A DNA stretch of 64,000 bases from Massilia forsythiae (GCF_012849555.1 NZ_CP051685.1:682001-746000); one strand, 5' to 3'. Counted from the stretch's first letter, positions 9,597 through 19,181 are shown. Numbers and translations are program-made. Notes: a model not told the origin generated them from the letters alone.

Positions 9597-10556
9597 ATGC
9601 TCGAATCCGTAGGCACCCCCACCCTGTATCTATCGTTCACGGCGCTGGTCGCCGCCCTGCTCGCGGTCGATTTCCTGGTGCTCAAGACCTCGGGCACGCA
9701 CCGCGTCAGCACGCGCGAGGCGGCCGGCTGGTCGGTGGTATGGATCACCATCGCGCTCGGCTTCGGCCTGTGGTTCTGGTGGTATTTGCAGGACATCGTC
9801 GGACCGGACATGGCGCGCGCCAAGGCCACGGAGTACGTCACCGGCTACCTGATCGAGAAGTCGCTGGCAGTCGACAACGTGTTCGTGTGGATCACGCTGT
9901 TCAACTTCTTCGCGGTGCCGGCCGCCTACCAGAAGCGCGTGCTGCTGTACGGCGTGCTGGGCGCGATCGTGCTGCGCGCGGTGCTGATCTTCGTCGGCGC
10001 GCTGCTGCTGGCGCGCTTCCACTGGATCCTGTACGTGTTCGGGCTGTTCCTGCTGTACACCGGCGTGCAGATGCTGCTGGCGGCCGACCACGACGCCGAC
10101 CTGGCCGACAACCGCGTGCTGCGCTGGCTGCGCGGGCACATGAAGATCACCGACGACTACCACGGCGAGCGCTTCTTCGTGCTGAAGCAGGGCGTGCGCT
10201 ACGCCACGCCGCTGTTCGTGGTGCTGCTGATGGTCGAGGTCACCGACGTGATCTTCGCGGTCGATTCGATTCCCGCCATCTTCGCCGTCACCGGCGATCC
10301 GTTCATCGTGTTCACCTCGAACATCTTCGCCATCCTCGGCTTGCGCGCGATGTACTTCCTGCTGGCCGACATGGCCGAGCGTTTCCATTTGCTGAAATAC
10401 GGCCTGGCGGCGATCCTGGTGTTCATCGGCGCCAAGATGCTGCTGCTGGATGTGTATAAAATCCCGACCGGGATTGCGCTGGGGGTGGTGGGGTTGATCC
10501 TGGCGGCGTCGGTGGTGGCCAGCCTGGTGACGTCGAAAGCCGTACCCAAGCCGTGA
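9597..10556 (+). CDS. TerC-family integral membrane protein
   Basis: A 319-residue polytopic membrane protein of the TerC/Alx family, whose members have been linked to manganese export and tellurite resistance. Typical features are an acidic pair in the first membrane segments (VDFLVL, SLAVDNVFVW), VTDVIFAVDSIPAIFAVT, and IFAILGLRAMYFLLADM. The ATG at 9597 begins exactly at the family N-terminus. The in-frame extension back to 9474 is Arg-rich and not membrane-like. It stands alone between the tRNA pair and a REP pair, and nothing in its surroundings fixes the substrate. Confidence 0.9.
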   Translation: MLESVGTPTLYLSFTALVAALLAVDFLVLKTSGTHRVSTREAAGWSVVWITIALGFGLWFWWYLQDIVGPDMARAKATEYVTGYLIEKSLAVDNVFVWITLFNFFAVPAAYQKRVLLYGVLGAIVLRAVLIFVGALLLARFHWILYVFGLFLLYTGVQMLLAADHDADLADNRVLRWLRGHMKITDDYHGERFFVLKQGVRYATPLFVVLLMVEVTDVIFAVDSIPAIFAVTGDPFIVFTSNIFAILGLRAMYFLLADMAERFHLLKYGLAAILVFIGAKMLLLDVYKIPTGIALGVVGLILAASVVASLVTSKAVPKP

Positions 10557-10571
10557 TCGGCTCCTGAACGC

Positions 10572-10695
10572 GTCGTCCCCGCGAAGGCGGGGACCCATGC
10601 TGAGCGACAGAATTCGGTATATTGGAAGTAACTCGAACGCTTTAAAAATACCGACCTTGGACACTCAGCATGGGTCCCCGCATACGCGGGACGAC
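10572..10695. repeat. Paired REP-like palindromes, family A, locus 2
   Basis: Left copy 10572-10604 and inverted right copy 10664-10695, with the GTCGTCCCCGC / GCGGGGACCCATGCTGAG core. They lie between the convergent 3' ends of terC and nasA and may act as a bidirectional transcription-end structure. Confidence 0.85.
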
Positions 10696-10739
10696 GTATT
10701 CCCTGCTATCGCCATCATCCACGACAGCAATGAAAACAC

Positions 10740-13556
10740 TCAGTTTTCGACTGCGCGCGCCTCGGCCAGGATCGCGCGGATCTCCGGAATGCACGACCCG
10801 CAATTGCCGCCCGCCTTGACGCAGGCCGTCACCGCCGCCGCATCCTTGCAGCCATGCTGCCGGATGGCGATCTCGATGGTCTTGCGGCCGACGCCGAAGC
10901 ACGAGCACACGGTCGGCCCGGCGTCGACGCCCTGCTCGCGCGCGCGGCCCGACAGCAGGCCCATGCGGTCGGCCGGCGCCAGGCGCTCCTTGGCGAACAT
11001 ACCGGCCAGCCAGGCGCGCGCCGGCAAATCCTGGCGGCGCGACACGAATAGGCAGGCTTCGATGCGGCCGTCGACCAGGTGCGCGGCGCGGTACACGCCG
11101 CCGTTGCGGTCCTCGGCCTCGATCCAGTCGGCGCCCTCGTCGTCGGCGGCGCCGTGCTCGTGCGGCGCCACGCCCAGCAGGGCGCGGCCCCAGCCGGCGG
11201 CGTCGGCGAACGGCTTGCGCCCGGCCAGTTCGTAGCGGATGAAATCGGCGCCCTGGATGCGGGTCCAGTGCGCCGCTTCCAGCAGCGGCAGTTCGCTGCG
11301 GCTCAGGATGAAGCCGTACCAGTTGACGCCGAACGGCTCCAGGCGCACCGGCGTGTGCTTGAACTCGGGCTCGCCCGAGACCGGGTCCACCGCCGGATTC
11401 ACCACCGCGCCCACGCGCGCGTCGGACGCGGTCTGGGCGCTCCAGTGGATCGGCATGAACACGCTGCCGCGCGCGATGCCGCCGCCGTGCTGCACGCGCG
11501 CCACCACCGAACCCCAGCCGCTCACCACGCGCGCCAGTTCGCCCGCCTTGACGCCCCACAGCAGCGCATCCTGCGGGTGCATGTCGACGAAGGGTTCCGG
11601 CACGTGCTCGGCCAGTCTCGGCGACTTGCCGGTGCGCGTCATGGTGTGCCACTGGTCGCGCACGCGGCCGGTGTTCAGCACCAGCGGATAGTCGCCGTCG
11701 GGCAGGTTGGCCGGCGCGCGCGCCACGGTGGCGACGAAGCGCGCACGCCCGTCGGGGAATGAAAACATGCCGTCGCCGAACAGGCGCGTGCTGGCGTCCG
11801 CTTCTTGTGCAGCTTCTCGTGCCGCTTCTTGTTCCTCTCCTTGTGCCGCCAACGACGCTGCCGCGCCAGCCAGCACCGGCCACTGCAGCGGCGCCAGCGC
11901 ATCGTAGGCGGCGCGCGTCATGCCGGCCAGGCCGCCGATGTCGAACAGCCGGCGGCGCTGTCCCGGCGTGCCGTTCTGCCAGGCGCTCAGGCGCGCGTGC
12001 TCGTCGAAGATCTCGTGCGGCGCGGTGAAATCGAACCCCGCGTAACCCATGCGGCGGGCGACGTCGCAGATGATGTGCCAGTCCGGCCGCGCGGCGCCGG
12101 GCGCCGACAAAAAGCCGCGCTGGCGCGAGATGCAGCGCTCGGAATTGGTGACGGTGCCATCCTTCTCGCCCCAGCCGAGCGCCGGCAGCAGCACGTGCGA
12201 GACGGCGTTGGTATCGGTGCCGAGCGCGATGTCGGACGCCACCACCAGCTCGCATTTGGCCAGGGCACGTCGGGCCTGGTCGGCGTCCGGCATGCTCACC
12301 AGCGGGTTGGTCGCCATGATCCACACCGCCTTGACCTTGCCCGCTTCGATGGCCTGGAACAGGTCGACCGCCTTCAGGCCGGGCCGCTCGGCCATGCGCG
12401 GCGCCTGCCAGAAGCCTTGCAGCGCCGCGCGCTGGTCCGGATTGTCCAGGTCCATGTGCGCGGCCAGCATGTTGGCCAGGCCGCCGACTTCGCGCCCGCC
12501 CATGGCGTTCGGCTGGCCGGTCAGCGAGAACGGCCCCATGCCGGGTTTGCCGATGCGGCCGGTGGCCAGGTGGCAGTTGATGATGGCATTGACCTTGTCG
12601 GCGCCGCTGCTGGACTGGTTGACGCCCATGGTGAAGGCGGTGACCACCTTGTCGGTGGCGGCGAACCATTCGTAGAACTGGCGCAGCAGCTGCGGGTCGA
12701 TGCGGCAGGCCCTGGCCACTTCCAGCAGGTTGCCGCCCTGCCCGGCCGCCGCCAGCGCATCGTCCAGGCCCGTCGTGTGGCCGGCCACGAAGGCGGCGTC
12801 CAGCCGGTTTTGCTGCGCCAGGTAGGCCAGCAAGCCGTTGAACAGCGCCACGTCGGCGCCCGGCTTCAACGGCAGGTGCAGGTCGGCGATGTCGCAGGTG
12901 GCGGTGCGGCGCGGGTCGATCACCACGATCTTCAGGTGCGGGCGCGCTTCCTTGGCGCGCGCGATGCGCTGGTACAGCGTCGGATGGCACCAGGCCGCGT
13001 TGGAGCCGACCAGCACGATCATGTCGGCCAGCTCGAAGTCCTCGTAGCAGCCGGGCACCACGTCTTCGCCGAAGGCGCGCTTGTGGCCGGCCACCGCCGA
13101 GGACATGCACAGGCGCGAGTTGGTGTCGATGTTGGCGCTGCCGACGTAGCCCTTCATGAACTTGTTGGCGACGTAGTAATCCTCGGTCAGCAGCTGGCCC
13201 GAGACGTACAGCGCCACCGCGTCCGGCCCGTGCTCGGCGATGATGCGCTGGAAGCCGGCGGCGACCTTGTCCAGCGCCTCGTCCCACGTGGCTTCGCGCA
13301 GCGCGCCGCCGCCGTCACCATCGGCGTCGCGCAGCATCGGCGCCAGCAGGCGCCCCTGCATGCCGACGGTCTCGCCCAGCGCCGAACCCTTCACGCACAG
13401 GCGCCCGCGGCTGGCCGGATGGTCGGCGTCGCCGGCGATCGCCAGCGTCCCATCCTTGCCCATGCTGGCGTTGACGCCGCAGCCGACGCCGCAGTACGGG
13501 CAGGTAGTGCGCACGGTGGCGGCGGATTGGATGAACGACTGTTCGGACAACTTCAT
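10740..13556 (-). CDS. nasA: Assimilatory nitrate reductase, catalytic subunit
   Basis: Cytoplasmic molybdenum bis-MGD enzyme reducing nitrate to nitrite. The 938-residue protein has an N-terminal [4Fe-4S] site (CPYCGVGC at residues 19-26 and Cys54 in GRLCVKG), the molybdopterin oxidoreductase domain and dinucleotide-binding domain (about 60-720), and a C-terminal BFD-like [2Fe-2S] domain (CSCFGVG... GGNCGSCIPEI). An Ala/Glu/Gln-rich insert lies at about residues 560-590. The ATG at 13556 has a GGGAG ribosome-binding site; a start at 13574 would overlap the upstream stop. It is the last gene of the nas operon, 14 nt after the FAD oxidoreductase that probably feeds it electrons. Confidence 0.95.
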   Translation of the reverse strand: MKLSEQSFIQSAATVRTTCPYCGVGCGVNASMGKDGTLAIAGDADHPASRGRLCVKGSALGETVGMQGRLLAPMLRDADGDGGGALREATWDEALDKVAAGFQRIIAEHGPDAVALYVSGQLLTEDYYVANKFMKGYVGSANIDTNSRLCMSSAVAGHKRAFGEDVVPGCYEDFELADMIVLVGSNAAWCHPTLYQRIARAKEARPHLKIVVIDPRRTATCDIADLHLPLKPGADVALFNGLLAYLAQQNRLDAAFVAGHTTGLDDALAAAGQGGNLLEVARACRIDPQLLRQFYEWFAATDKVVTAFTMGVNQSSSGADKVNAIINCHLATGRIGKPGMGPFSLTGQPNAMGGREVGGLANMLAAHMDLDNPDQRAALQGFWQAPRMAERPGLKAVDLFQAIEAGKVKAVWIMATNPLVSMPDADQARRALAKCELVVASDIALGTDTNAVSHVLLPALGWGEKDGTVTNSERCISRQRGFLSAPGAARPDWHIICDVARRMGYAGFDFTAPHEIFDEHARLSAWQNGTPGQRRRLFDIGGLAGMTRAAYDALAPLQWPVLAGAAASLAAQGEEQEAAREAAQEADASTRLFGDGMFSFPDGRARFVATVARAPANLPDGDYPLVLNTGRVRDQWHTMTRTGKSPRLAEHVPEPFVDMHPQDALLWGVKAGELARVVSGWGSVVARVQHGGGIARGSVFMPIHWSAQTASDARVGAVVNPAVDPVSGEPEFKHTPVRLEPFGVNWYGFILSRSELPLLEAAHWTRIQGADFIRYELAGRKPFADAAGWGRALLGVAPHEHGAADDEGADWIEAEDRNGGVYRAAHLVDGRIEACLFVSRRQDLPARAWLAGMFAKERLAPADRMGLLSGRAREQGVDAGPTVCSCFGVGRKTIEIAIRQHGCKDAAAVTACVKAGGNCGSCIPEIRAILAEARAVEN

Positions 13557-13570
13557 GGTGATACTCCCGC

Positions 13571-14830
13571 TCAAGCCGCCTGCTTCGCGTTCTCCGCAAG
13601 GGCCTGGCCAAACAACAATTGGTCGCGCATCGACGCGATGTCGGTGCGCTTCTGGATCAGGTCGAAGTACCAGGGGCCGTCGGCCACGTCGCCGTACAGC
13701 ACCGCACCGACCAGGCGGTTGCCGGCCACCACCAGGCGTTTATACACGCCGCCGCGGCGGTCGCGCAGCACCAGGTCTTCGCTGCCTTCGCCGCCGACGA
13801 TGTCGCCGGCCGAGTACAGGTCGACGCCGGTCACCTTCAATTTGGTGGCAGTGGCCTGCTGCACGTAGCGGCGGTGGCCGGCGCCGGCCAGGTGCGCCGC
13901 GCACACGCGCGCCTGGTCCCAGATCGGCGCCACCAGGCCGAAGGTGGCGCGCCGGTGCTGCACGCACTCGCCCACCGCGTACACGCGCGGGTCGTAGGTC
14001 TGCAGCGTGTCGTCGACCACGATGGCGCGCTCGCAGTGCAGGCCGGCCGACTGCGCCAGCGCGATGTTGGGACGCACGCCGGCCGCCATCACCACCAGGT
14101 CGGCCGGGATCTCTTCGCCGTCCTGGAAGCGCACAGCGCGCACGCGCGTGCCTTCTTCGTCAGCGACGATCTCGGCAGTCTGGCGCTCCAGCAGGATACG
14201 CAGGCCGCGCCGCTCCAGCGTGGCGCGCAGCAGGCCGGCGGCGGAGGCGTCCAGCTGCTGGTTCATCAGGCTGGCGGTGACGTGCACCACGCTCACCTCC
14301 ATGCCCTGGCGGCGCAGGCCGTTGGCCGCTTCCAGGCCGAGCAGGCCGCCGCCGATCACCACCGCATGGCCGCCCGCGCGCGCGGCGGCCAGCATGGCGT
14401 CGACGTCCTGCAGGTCGCGGAAACCGACCACGCCGTCGAGCTGGTGGCCCGGCACCGGCACGATGAAGGGTTTCGAGCCGGTGGCGATCAGCAGGCGGTC
14501 GTATTCCACCGCCAGGCCGGATTGCGCATGCACGATGCGGCGCTTGCGGTCGATGCGCGTCACCGGATCGCCCGCATGCAGGGCGATGCCGTGCTCGGCG
14601 TACCACTCGCGCGTGTTGAGCATGATGTCGGCGAAGGCCTTTTCGCCGGACAGCACCGGCGACAGCAGGATGCGGTTGTAATTGCCGTGCGGCTCGGCGC
14701 CGAACACGCTGATGCGGTACATGTCGGGCGCCAGCTTGAGCAATTCCTCGACCGTGCGCATGCCGGCCATGCCGTTGCCGATCACCACGAGGGACGGTTT
14801 GTCGACATCCGGCGCATCGTGCGCTTCCAT
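13571..14830 (-). CDS. FAD/NAD(P)H oxidoreductase of nitrate reduction (NasB-like electron-transfer subunit)
   Basis: A 419-residue pyridine-nucleotide-disulphide-type flavoprotein with two Rossmann motifs (VVIGNGMAGMRTVEE near residue 16, VVIGGGLLGLEAANGL near residue 150) and a late segment ATKLKVTGVDLYSAGD. The same blocks occur in the first half of NirB (TKLKLMGVDVASIGD), so it is a paralogue of that part of NirB. It has no Cys motif for a second cofactor. It lies between nirD and nasA, 2 nt after nirD. The inferred role is NAD(P)H-to-NasA electron transfer, with the [2Fe-2S] centre carried by NasA itself. Confidence 0.85.
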   Translation of the reverse strand: MEAHDAPDVDKPSLVVIGNGMAGMRTVEELLKLAPDMYRISVFGAEPHGNYNRILLSPVLSGEKAFADIMLNTREWYAEHGIALHAGDPVTRIDRKRRIVHAQSGLAVEYDRLLIATGSKPFIVPVPGHQLDGVVGFRDLQDVDAMLAAARAGGHAVVIGGGLLGLEAANGLRRQGMEVSVVHVTASLMNQQLDASAAGLLRATLERRGLRILLERQTAEIVADEEGTRVRAVRFQDGEEIPADLVVMAAGVRPNIALAQSAGLHCERAIVVDDTLQTYDPRVYAVGECVQHRRATFGLVAPIWDQARVCAAHLAGAGHRRYVQQATATKLKVTGVDLYSAGDIVGGEGSEDLVLRDRRGGVYKRLVVAGNRLVGAVLYGDVADGPWYFDLIQKRTDIASMRDQLLFGQALAENAKQAA

Positions 14831-14832
14831 GG

Positions 14833-15186
14833 TCAGGCTCCCACCCAGACCCGGCCATCCTCGACGCGTACCGGATAGCTGGACACCGAGTTGTGCGGCG
14901 CTTCCAGGCATTCGCCGGTCTGCAGGTCGAAGTGCTGCTTGTAGATCGGCGAAGCCACCACGATGCGCTCGCCGATGCTGCCGACCAGGCCGCGCGACAG
15001 CACGGCGGCGTCCGAATTCGGGTCGACGTTGTCGATGGCGAACAGGCGCGGCGCGCTCTCGTCGGCGCCGACGCGGAACACGGCCACTTGCCGGCCGTTG
15101 ATCAGCGCGCACACGCCGGTATCGGGCACGATGCGCTCCAGCGTGCAGATCGGGTTCCAGTGTTGCGTTTGAAGGTCGCGCTGCAT
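14833..15186 (-). CDS. nirD: Nitrite reductase (NADH) small subunit
   Basis: A 117-residue NirD, a Rieske-like fold usually lacking the cluster ligands. It starts MQRDLQTQHWNPICTLERIV and contains FAIDNVDPNSDAAVLSRG and the conserved SPIYKQHFDLQTGECLE segment. The ATG has an AGGAGAAT ribosome-binding site. It is 32 nt downstream of nirB and 2 nt upstream of the FAD oxidoreductase. It assembles with NirB for cytoplasmic nitrite reduction to ammonium. Confidence 0.95.
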   Translation of the reverse strand: MQRDLQTQHWNPICTLERIVPDTGVCALINGRQVAVFRVGADESAPRLFAIDNVDPNSDAAVLSRGLVGSIGERIVVASPIYKQHFDLQTGECLEAPHNSVSSYPVRVEDGRVWVGA

Positions 15187-15218
15187 GGGATTCTCCTTGA
15201 TGACGTTGATTCGGCCGC

Positions 15219-17753
15219 TCACACGCCGGCGGCGATCGGGATCACGCGGCGCAGCTCGCGCTCCTGCGGCGTGGCCGGGCGGATCTGGCCGCGCTCCGGC
15301 ACGAACACCACGGTCGGGTCGGCGGCGTCGCTGTTGACGAAGCTGTTGAAGCGCTGGCGCACGGCCGGGTCCTCGATCGCTTCCTTCCATTCGCAGACGT
15401 AGGTGTCGACCAGGTGCTGCATGTCGGCTTCGAGGTCGGCGCAGATGCCCAGCTTGTCGTCCAGGACCACCTGCTTCAGGTAATCCAGGCCGCCCTCCAG
15501 GTTCTCGCGCCAGGTGCTGGTGCGCTGCAGGCGGTCGCCGGTGCGCACGTAGAACATCAGGAAGCGGTCGATCATTTTCACCACGGTCGCCTCGTCCAGG
15601 CCGGACGCCAGCAGCTCGGCGTGGCGCGGCTTCATGCCGCCGTTGCCGCACACGTACAGGTTCCAGCCCTTGTCGGTGGCGATCAGGCCGACGTCCTTGC
15701 ACTGCGCCTCGGCGCATTCGCGCGTGCAGCCGGACACGCCGAACTTGATCTTGTGCGGCGCGCGCAAGCCTTTATAGCGGTTCTCCAGCGCCACCGCGAA
15801 GCCGACCGAGTCACCCACGCCGTAGCGGCACCAGGTCGAGCCGACGCAGGATTTCACGGTGCGGATCGACTTGCCGTAGGCGTGCCCGGTCTCGAAGCCG
15901 GCGGCGATCAGCTCTTCCCAGATGTGCGGCAGCTGTTCCACACGCGCGCCGAACAGGTCGACGCGCTGGCCGCCGGTGATCTTGGTGTACAGGCCGTACT
16001 TCTTGGCCACCATGCCCACCGCGATCAGGCCGTCCGGGGTCACCTCGCCGCCGGCCATGCGCGGCACCACGGAATAAGTGCCGTCCTTCTGGATATTGCC
16101 GAGGAAGTAATCGTTCGAATCCTGCAGGCTGGCGTGCTGGGGTTTGAGCACGAAGTCGTTCCAGGCCGAGGCGAAGATATTGGCGGCCACCGGCTTACAG
16201 ATGTCGCAGCCGAGGCCACGGCCGTGCTTGTGCAGCAGCTCGCCGAAGGTCTTGATACCGCCCACGCGCACCAGGTGGTGCAGTTCCTGGCGCGAGTACG
16301 GGAAGTGCTCGCACAGATGGTTGCTGACCGCCAGGCCGGCCTTTTTCATTTCCGCCTTCATGATCTGCGTGACCAGCGGCACGCAGCCGCCGCACGAGGT
16401 GCCGGCATTCGTGCAGCTTTTCACCGCGCCGATGTCGTTGGCGCCACCGGCCACGGCCTGGCAGATGTCGCCCTTGGTCACGGCGTTGCACGAGCACACC
16501 TGGGCCGCGGCCGGCAGCGCGTCGACGCCGAGCGCCGGGCGGATGCCGCCTTCGGCCTGCGGCAGGATCAGGAATTCGGGAGAGTCGGGCAGCGGCATAT
16601 CGTTGAGCATCATCTGCAGCAGGCTGCCGTACTCAGCGGCGTCGCCCACCAGCACCGCGCCCAGCAGGCGCTTGCCGTCTTCGGACACCACGATCTTCTT
16701 GTAGATGCCCTTGCGCTCGTCGCTGAACTGGAAGCTGCGGCTGCCGGCGGTGGCGCCGTGGGCATCGCCGATGCTGGCCACGTCCACGCCCATCAGTTTC
16801 AATTTGGTGCTCATGTCGGCGCCGGCGAAGCTGCCTTCCTGGCCGAGCAGCGCCTTGGCGACGGTGCGCGCCATGTCGTAGCCCGGCGCCACCAGGCCGA
16901 AGGTCTGGCCGTTCCAGGCGGCGCATTCACCGATCGCGTACACGTCCGGGTCCGAGGTGACGCAGGCGCCGTCGATGGCGATGCCGCCGCGCGCGCCGAT
17001 GGCCAGGCCGCAGGCGCGCGCCAGTTCGTCGCGCGGGCGGATGCCGGCCGAGAACACGATCATGTCGGTTTCCAGCTGGCTGCCGTCGGCGAATTCCATG
17101 CGGTGCGTGGCGCTTTCGCCATCGACGATGCGCAGCGTGTTCTTTTGCGTGTGCACCGTCACGCCCAGTTCCTCGATCTTGGTGCGCAGGGTGCGCCCGC
17201 CCAGTTCGTCGACCTGCACCGCCATCAGGCGCGGCGCGAATTCGACCACGTGGGTCTGCAGGCCGAGGTCGCGCAGCGCCTTGGCGCATTCCAGGCCGAG
17301 CAGGCCGCCGCCGATCACCACCCCCGAGCGACCGCGCGCGCCGCATTCGCGCATGCCTTCCAGGTCTTCGATGGTGCGGTAGACGAAGCAATCCTTGCGC
17401 TCCTTGCCGGGCACCGGCGGCACGAACGGGGTCGAGCCGGTGGCGAACACCAGCTTGTCGTAAGGGAGCACTTCACCGTCGGCCAACGTGACCGTCCTGG
17501 CGTCGCGGTCGACGGCGACGGCCCTGGCGTTCAATTTGAGGGTCAGCTTGTCGCGCTCGAAGAAACCCGGCACCACCAGCGACAGGTCGTCGGCGGTCTT
17601 CCCCGAAAAGAATTCGGACAGGTGCACGCGGTCGTAGGCGGCGCGCGGTTCTTCGCCCAGCACGGTGACGTCGAAGCCGTGGCCGCCGTCGGCGACCAGG
17701 GTTTCCAGGAATTTGTGGCCGACCATGCCGTGGCCGATGACGATGAGTTTCAT
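15219..17753 (-). CDS. nirB: Nitrite reductase (NADH) large subunit
   Basis: Cytoplasmic sirohaem enzyme reducing nitrite to ammonium with NADH. The 844-residue protein has an N-terminal FAD/NAD part (MKLIVIGHGMVGHKFLETL, VVIGGGLLGLECAKAL), a BFD-like [2Fe-2S] domain (CSCNAVTKGD ... CTNAGTSCGGC), and the C-terminal sulfite/nitrite reductase repeats with the [4Fe-4S]-sirohaem Cys set (CVGSTWCRYG, then SGCTRECAEAQCKDVG). The frame stays open upstream to 18110, but family alignment fixes MKLIVIGHG as the start, with an AGGAAGGAAAG ribosome-binding site. It is the second gene of the operon after the transporter. Confidence 0.97.
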   Translation of the reverse strand: MKLIVIGHGMVGHKFLETLVADGGHGFDVTVLGEEPRAAYDRVHLSEFFSGKTADDLSLVVPGFFERDKLTLKLNARAVAVDRDARTVTLADGEVLPYDKLVFATGSTPFVPPVPGKERKDCFVYRTIEDLEGMRECGARGRSGVVIGGGLLGLECAKALRDLGLQTHVVEFAPRLMAVQVDELGGRTLRTKIEELGVTVHTQKNTLRIVDGESATHRMEFADGSQLETDMIVFSAGIRPRDELARACGLAIGARGGIAIDGACVTSDPDVYAIGECAAWNGQTFGLVAPGYDMARTVAKALLGQEGSFAGADMSTKLKLMGVDVASIGDAHGATAGSRSFQFSDERKGIYKKIVVSEDGKRLLGAVLVGDAAEYGSLLQMMLNDMPLPDSPEFLILPQAEGGIRPALGVDALPAAAQVCSCNAVTKGDICQAVAGGANDIGAVKSCTNAGTSCGGCVPLVTQIMKAEMKKAGLAVSNHLCEHFPYSRQELHHLVRVGGIKTFGELLHKHGRGLGCDICKPVAANIFASAWNDFVLKPQHASLQDSNDYFLGNIQKDGTYSVVPRMAGGEVTPDGLIAVGMVAKKYGLYTKITGGQRVDLFGARVEQLPHIWEELIAAGFETGHAYGKSIRTVKSCVGSTWCRYGVGDSVGFAVALENRYKGLRAPHKIKFGVSGCTRECAEAQCKDVGLIATDKGWNLYVCGNGGMKPRHAELLASGLDEATVVKMIDRFLMFYVRTGDRLQRTSTWRENLEGGLDYLKQVVLDDKLGICADLEADMQHLVDTYVCEWKEAIEDPAVRQRFNSFVNSDAADPTVVFVPERGQIRPATPQERELRRVIPIAAGV

Positions 17754-17791
17754 GATGCTTTCCTTCCTTGCTTGAACTTGTAAAGCAAACC

Positions 17792-19087
17792 TCATGCCGC
17801 CGCAGCGGCCGGGGTTTCGAGGGCGCTGCTGCTGAAGCGCACGCCGATCGCGCACACGCTGGCCACCAGCACGGCGCCGCCCAGGATCATCAGGGTCTGG
17901 CGCACGTCGCCGGTGCCTTTCATGAGGAAGCCGGCCAGCACCGCGCCGACGTTGCCGCCGGCGCCGACGATGCCGGCCACGCCGCCCAGCGCCTTGCGGT
18001 TCACGAACGGCACCAGCGCGTAGGTGGCGCCGCAGGCCATGTGGGTGCACAGGCCGAAGGCCAGCATGGCGGCAATCGCCAGGGTGACGCTGGCAGCGTG
18101 CGAGAACCACAGCAGGCCCAGGCCCTCGCCCACCATCAGGATGAACAGCAGGTTCACGCGGCTATTGAGATCGCCGCGCGCCGCGGCGCGGTCCGACAGC
18201 CAGCCGCCCAGGGCGCGGGCGAACAGCGCCAGCAGGCCGAAGCTGCCGGCGGCCATGCCGGCCGCCTTGAGCGACAGGCCGAAGTGGTCGACGTAATAGA
18301 CGGCGGCGGTGTTGTGGATGAACAGTTCGATGCCGAAGCAGGCGCCGTAGGTGACGAACAGCAGCCAGGCGCGGTAGTTGCCGCAGGCTTGCACGAAGCT
18401 GGCCCAGCCGCCCTTGCCGCTGGCTTCGAACGGCACGCCGGCGGCGCGCAGTTCGGCGTAGTTACCTTCCGGGCAATCCTGGGTCAGCTTCCAGTAGGCG
18501 ACGGCGGTGACCAGCATGGCCACGCCCGGCACCAGCAGCGCCACGCGCCAGCCCATGGTCTCGCTGACGCCGGCCATCACGACCGCGCCCATCAGCAGCG
18601 GCATCAAGGCTTGCGCCACGCCGCCGCCGCTGTTGCCCCAGCCGGCCGACGCCGCGTTGGCGGTGCCGACCACCTTCGGGCCGAACATGACCGAGGTGTG
18701 GTACTGGGTGATCACGAAACTGGCGCCGACCGCGCCGATGCCGAGGCGGAACAGCAGAAAGCTTTCGTAGTTCTGCGCCATGGCCACGCCCAGCACCGGG
18801 ATCGCGCCCAGCACCAGCAGGCCGGTATAGGTCTTGCGCGGGCCGAAGCGGTCGCACAGCGGGCCGACCAGCAGGCGCACCAGGATGGTAATGGCGACGG
18901 CGGCGATGTTGATGTCGGCGATCTGGCCGACCGACAGGTGGAACTCGCCCTTGATGACCGGCATCAGCGGCGCGCAGGCGAACCAGGCGAAGAAGCACAC
19001 GAAGAACGCCACCCAGCTCATGTGGAAGGCGCGCATCTGCGGCGTGTTGAAGGAGAAAAGCTTGATGCTGTTTGCTTTGCCGGCCAT
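17792..19087 (-). CDS. Nitrate/nitrite MFS transporter (NarK/NasA type)
   Basis: A 431-residue 12-helix major-facilitator transporter of the NNP family, moving nitrate into the cell. Both nitrate signatures are present: GWGNSGGGVAQ (about residue 145) and GVAGIVGAGGNVGAVL (about residue 365). The N-terminus FHMSWVAFFVCFFAWFACAPL is typical. An AGGGAG ribosome-binding site precedes the ATG. It is the first structural gene of the nas operon, directly behind the NasT-responsive leader and the sigma54 promoter. Confidence 0.94.
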   Translation of the reverse strand: MAGKANSIKLFSFNTPQMRAFHMSWVAFFVCFFAWFACAPLMPVIKGEFHLSVGQIADINIAAVAITILVRLLVGPLCDRFGPRKTYTGLLVLGAIPVLGVAMAQNYESFLLFRLGIGAVGASFVITQYHTSVMFGPKVVGTANAASAGWGNSGGGVAQALMPLLMGAVVMAGVSETMGWRVALLVPGVAMLVTAVAYWKLTQDCPEGNYAELRAAGVPFEASGKGGWASFVQACGNYRAWLLFVTYGACFGIELFIHNTAAVYYVDHFGLSLKAAGMAAGSFGLLALFARALGGWLSDRAAARGDLNSRVNLLFILMVGEGLGLLWFSHAASVTLAIAAMLAFGLCTHMACGATYALVPFVNRKALGGVAGIVGAGGNVGAVLAGFLMKGTGDVRQTLMILGGAVLVASVCAIGVRFSSSALETPAAAAA

Positions 19088-19122
19088 GTCCAGGCTCCCT
19101 TTATTTTGATCGTCAGAAAACG

Positions 19123-19181
19123 AAAAAGGCGTCCGCTGCCTGGCCGAACACGTTCTTCGTGTTTCGGGTGCAGCGGACGCC
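19123..19181 (-). terminator. Regulated intrinsic terminator in the nas leader
   Basis: 12-bp perfect arms GGCGTCCGCTGC (19181-19170) and GCAGCGGACGCC (19139-19128), with an inner CACG/CGTG hairpin between them, followed by TTTTTCGTTTT. The 5' arm overlaps the third hexaloop hairpin, so the two structures exclude each other. Confidence 0.9.

Noticed and set aside
11805-13868. A 687-codon open frame opposite nasA
   Set aside because: Antisense to the molybdoenzyme. No domain, and the start lies in the low-complexity insert of nasA.
15414-17783. A 789-codon open frame opposite nirB
   Set aside because: Antisense to a gene with clear Fe-S and flavin motifs. The translated product is a repetitive Ala/His/Gln string.
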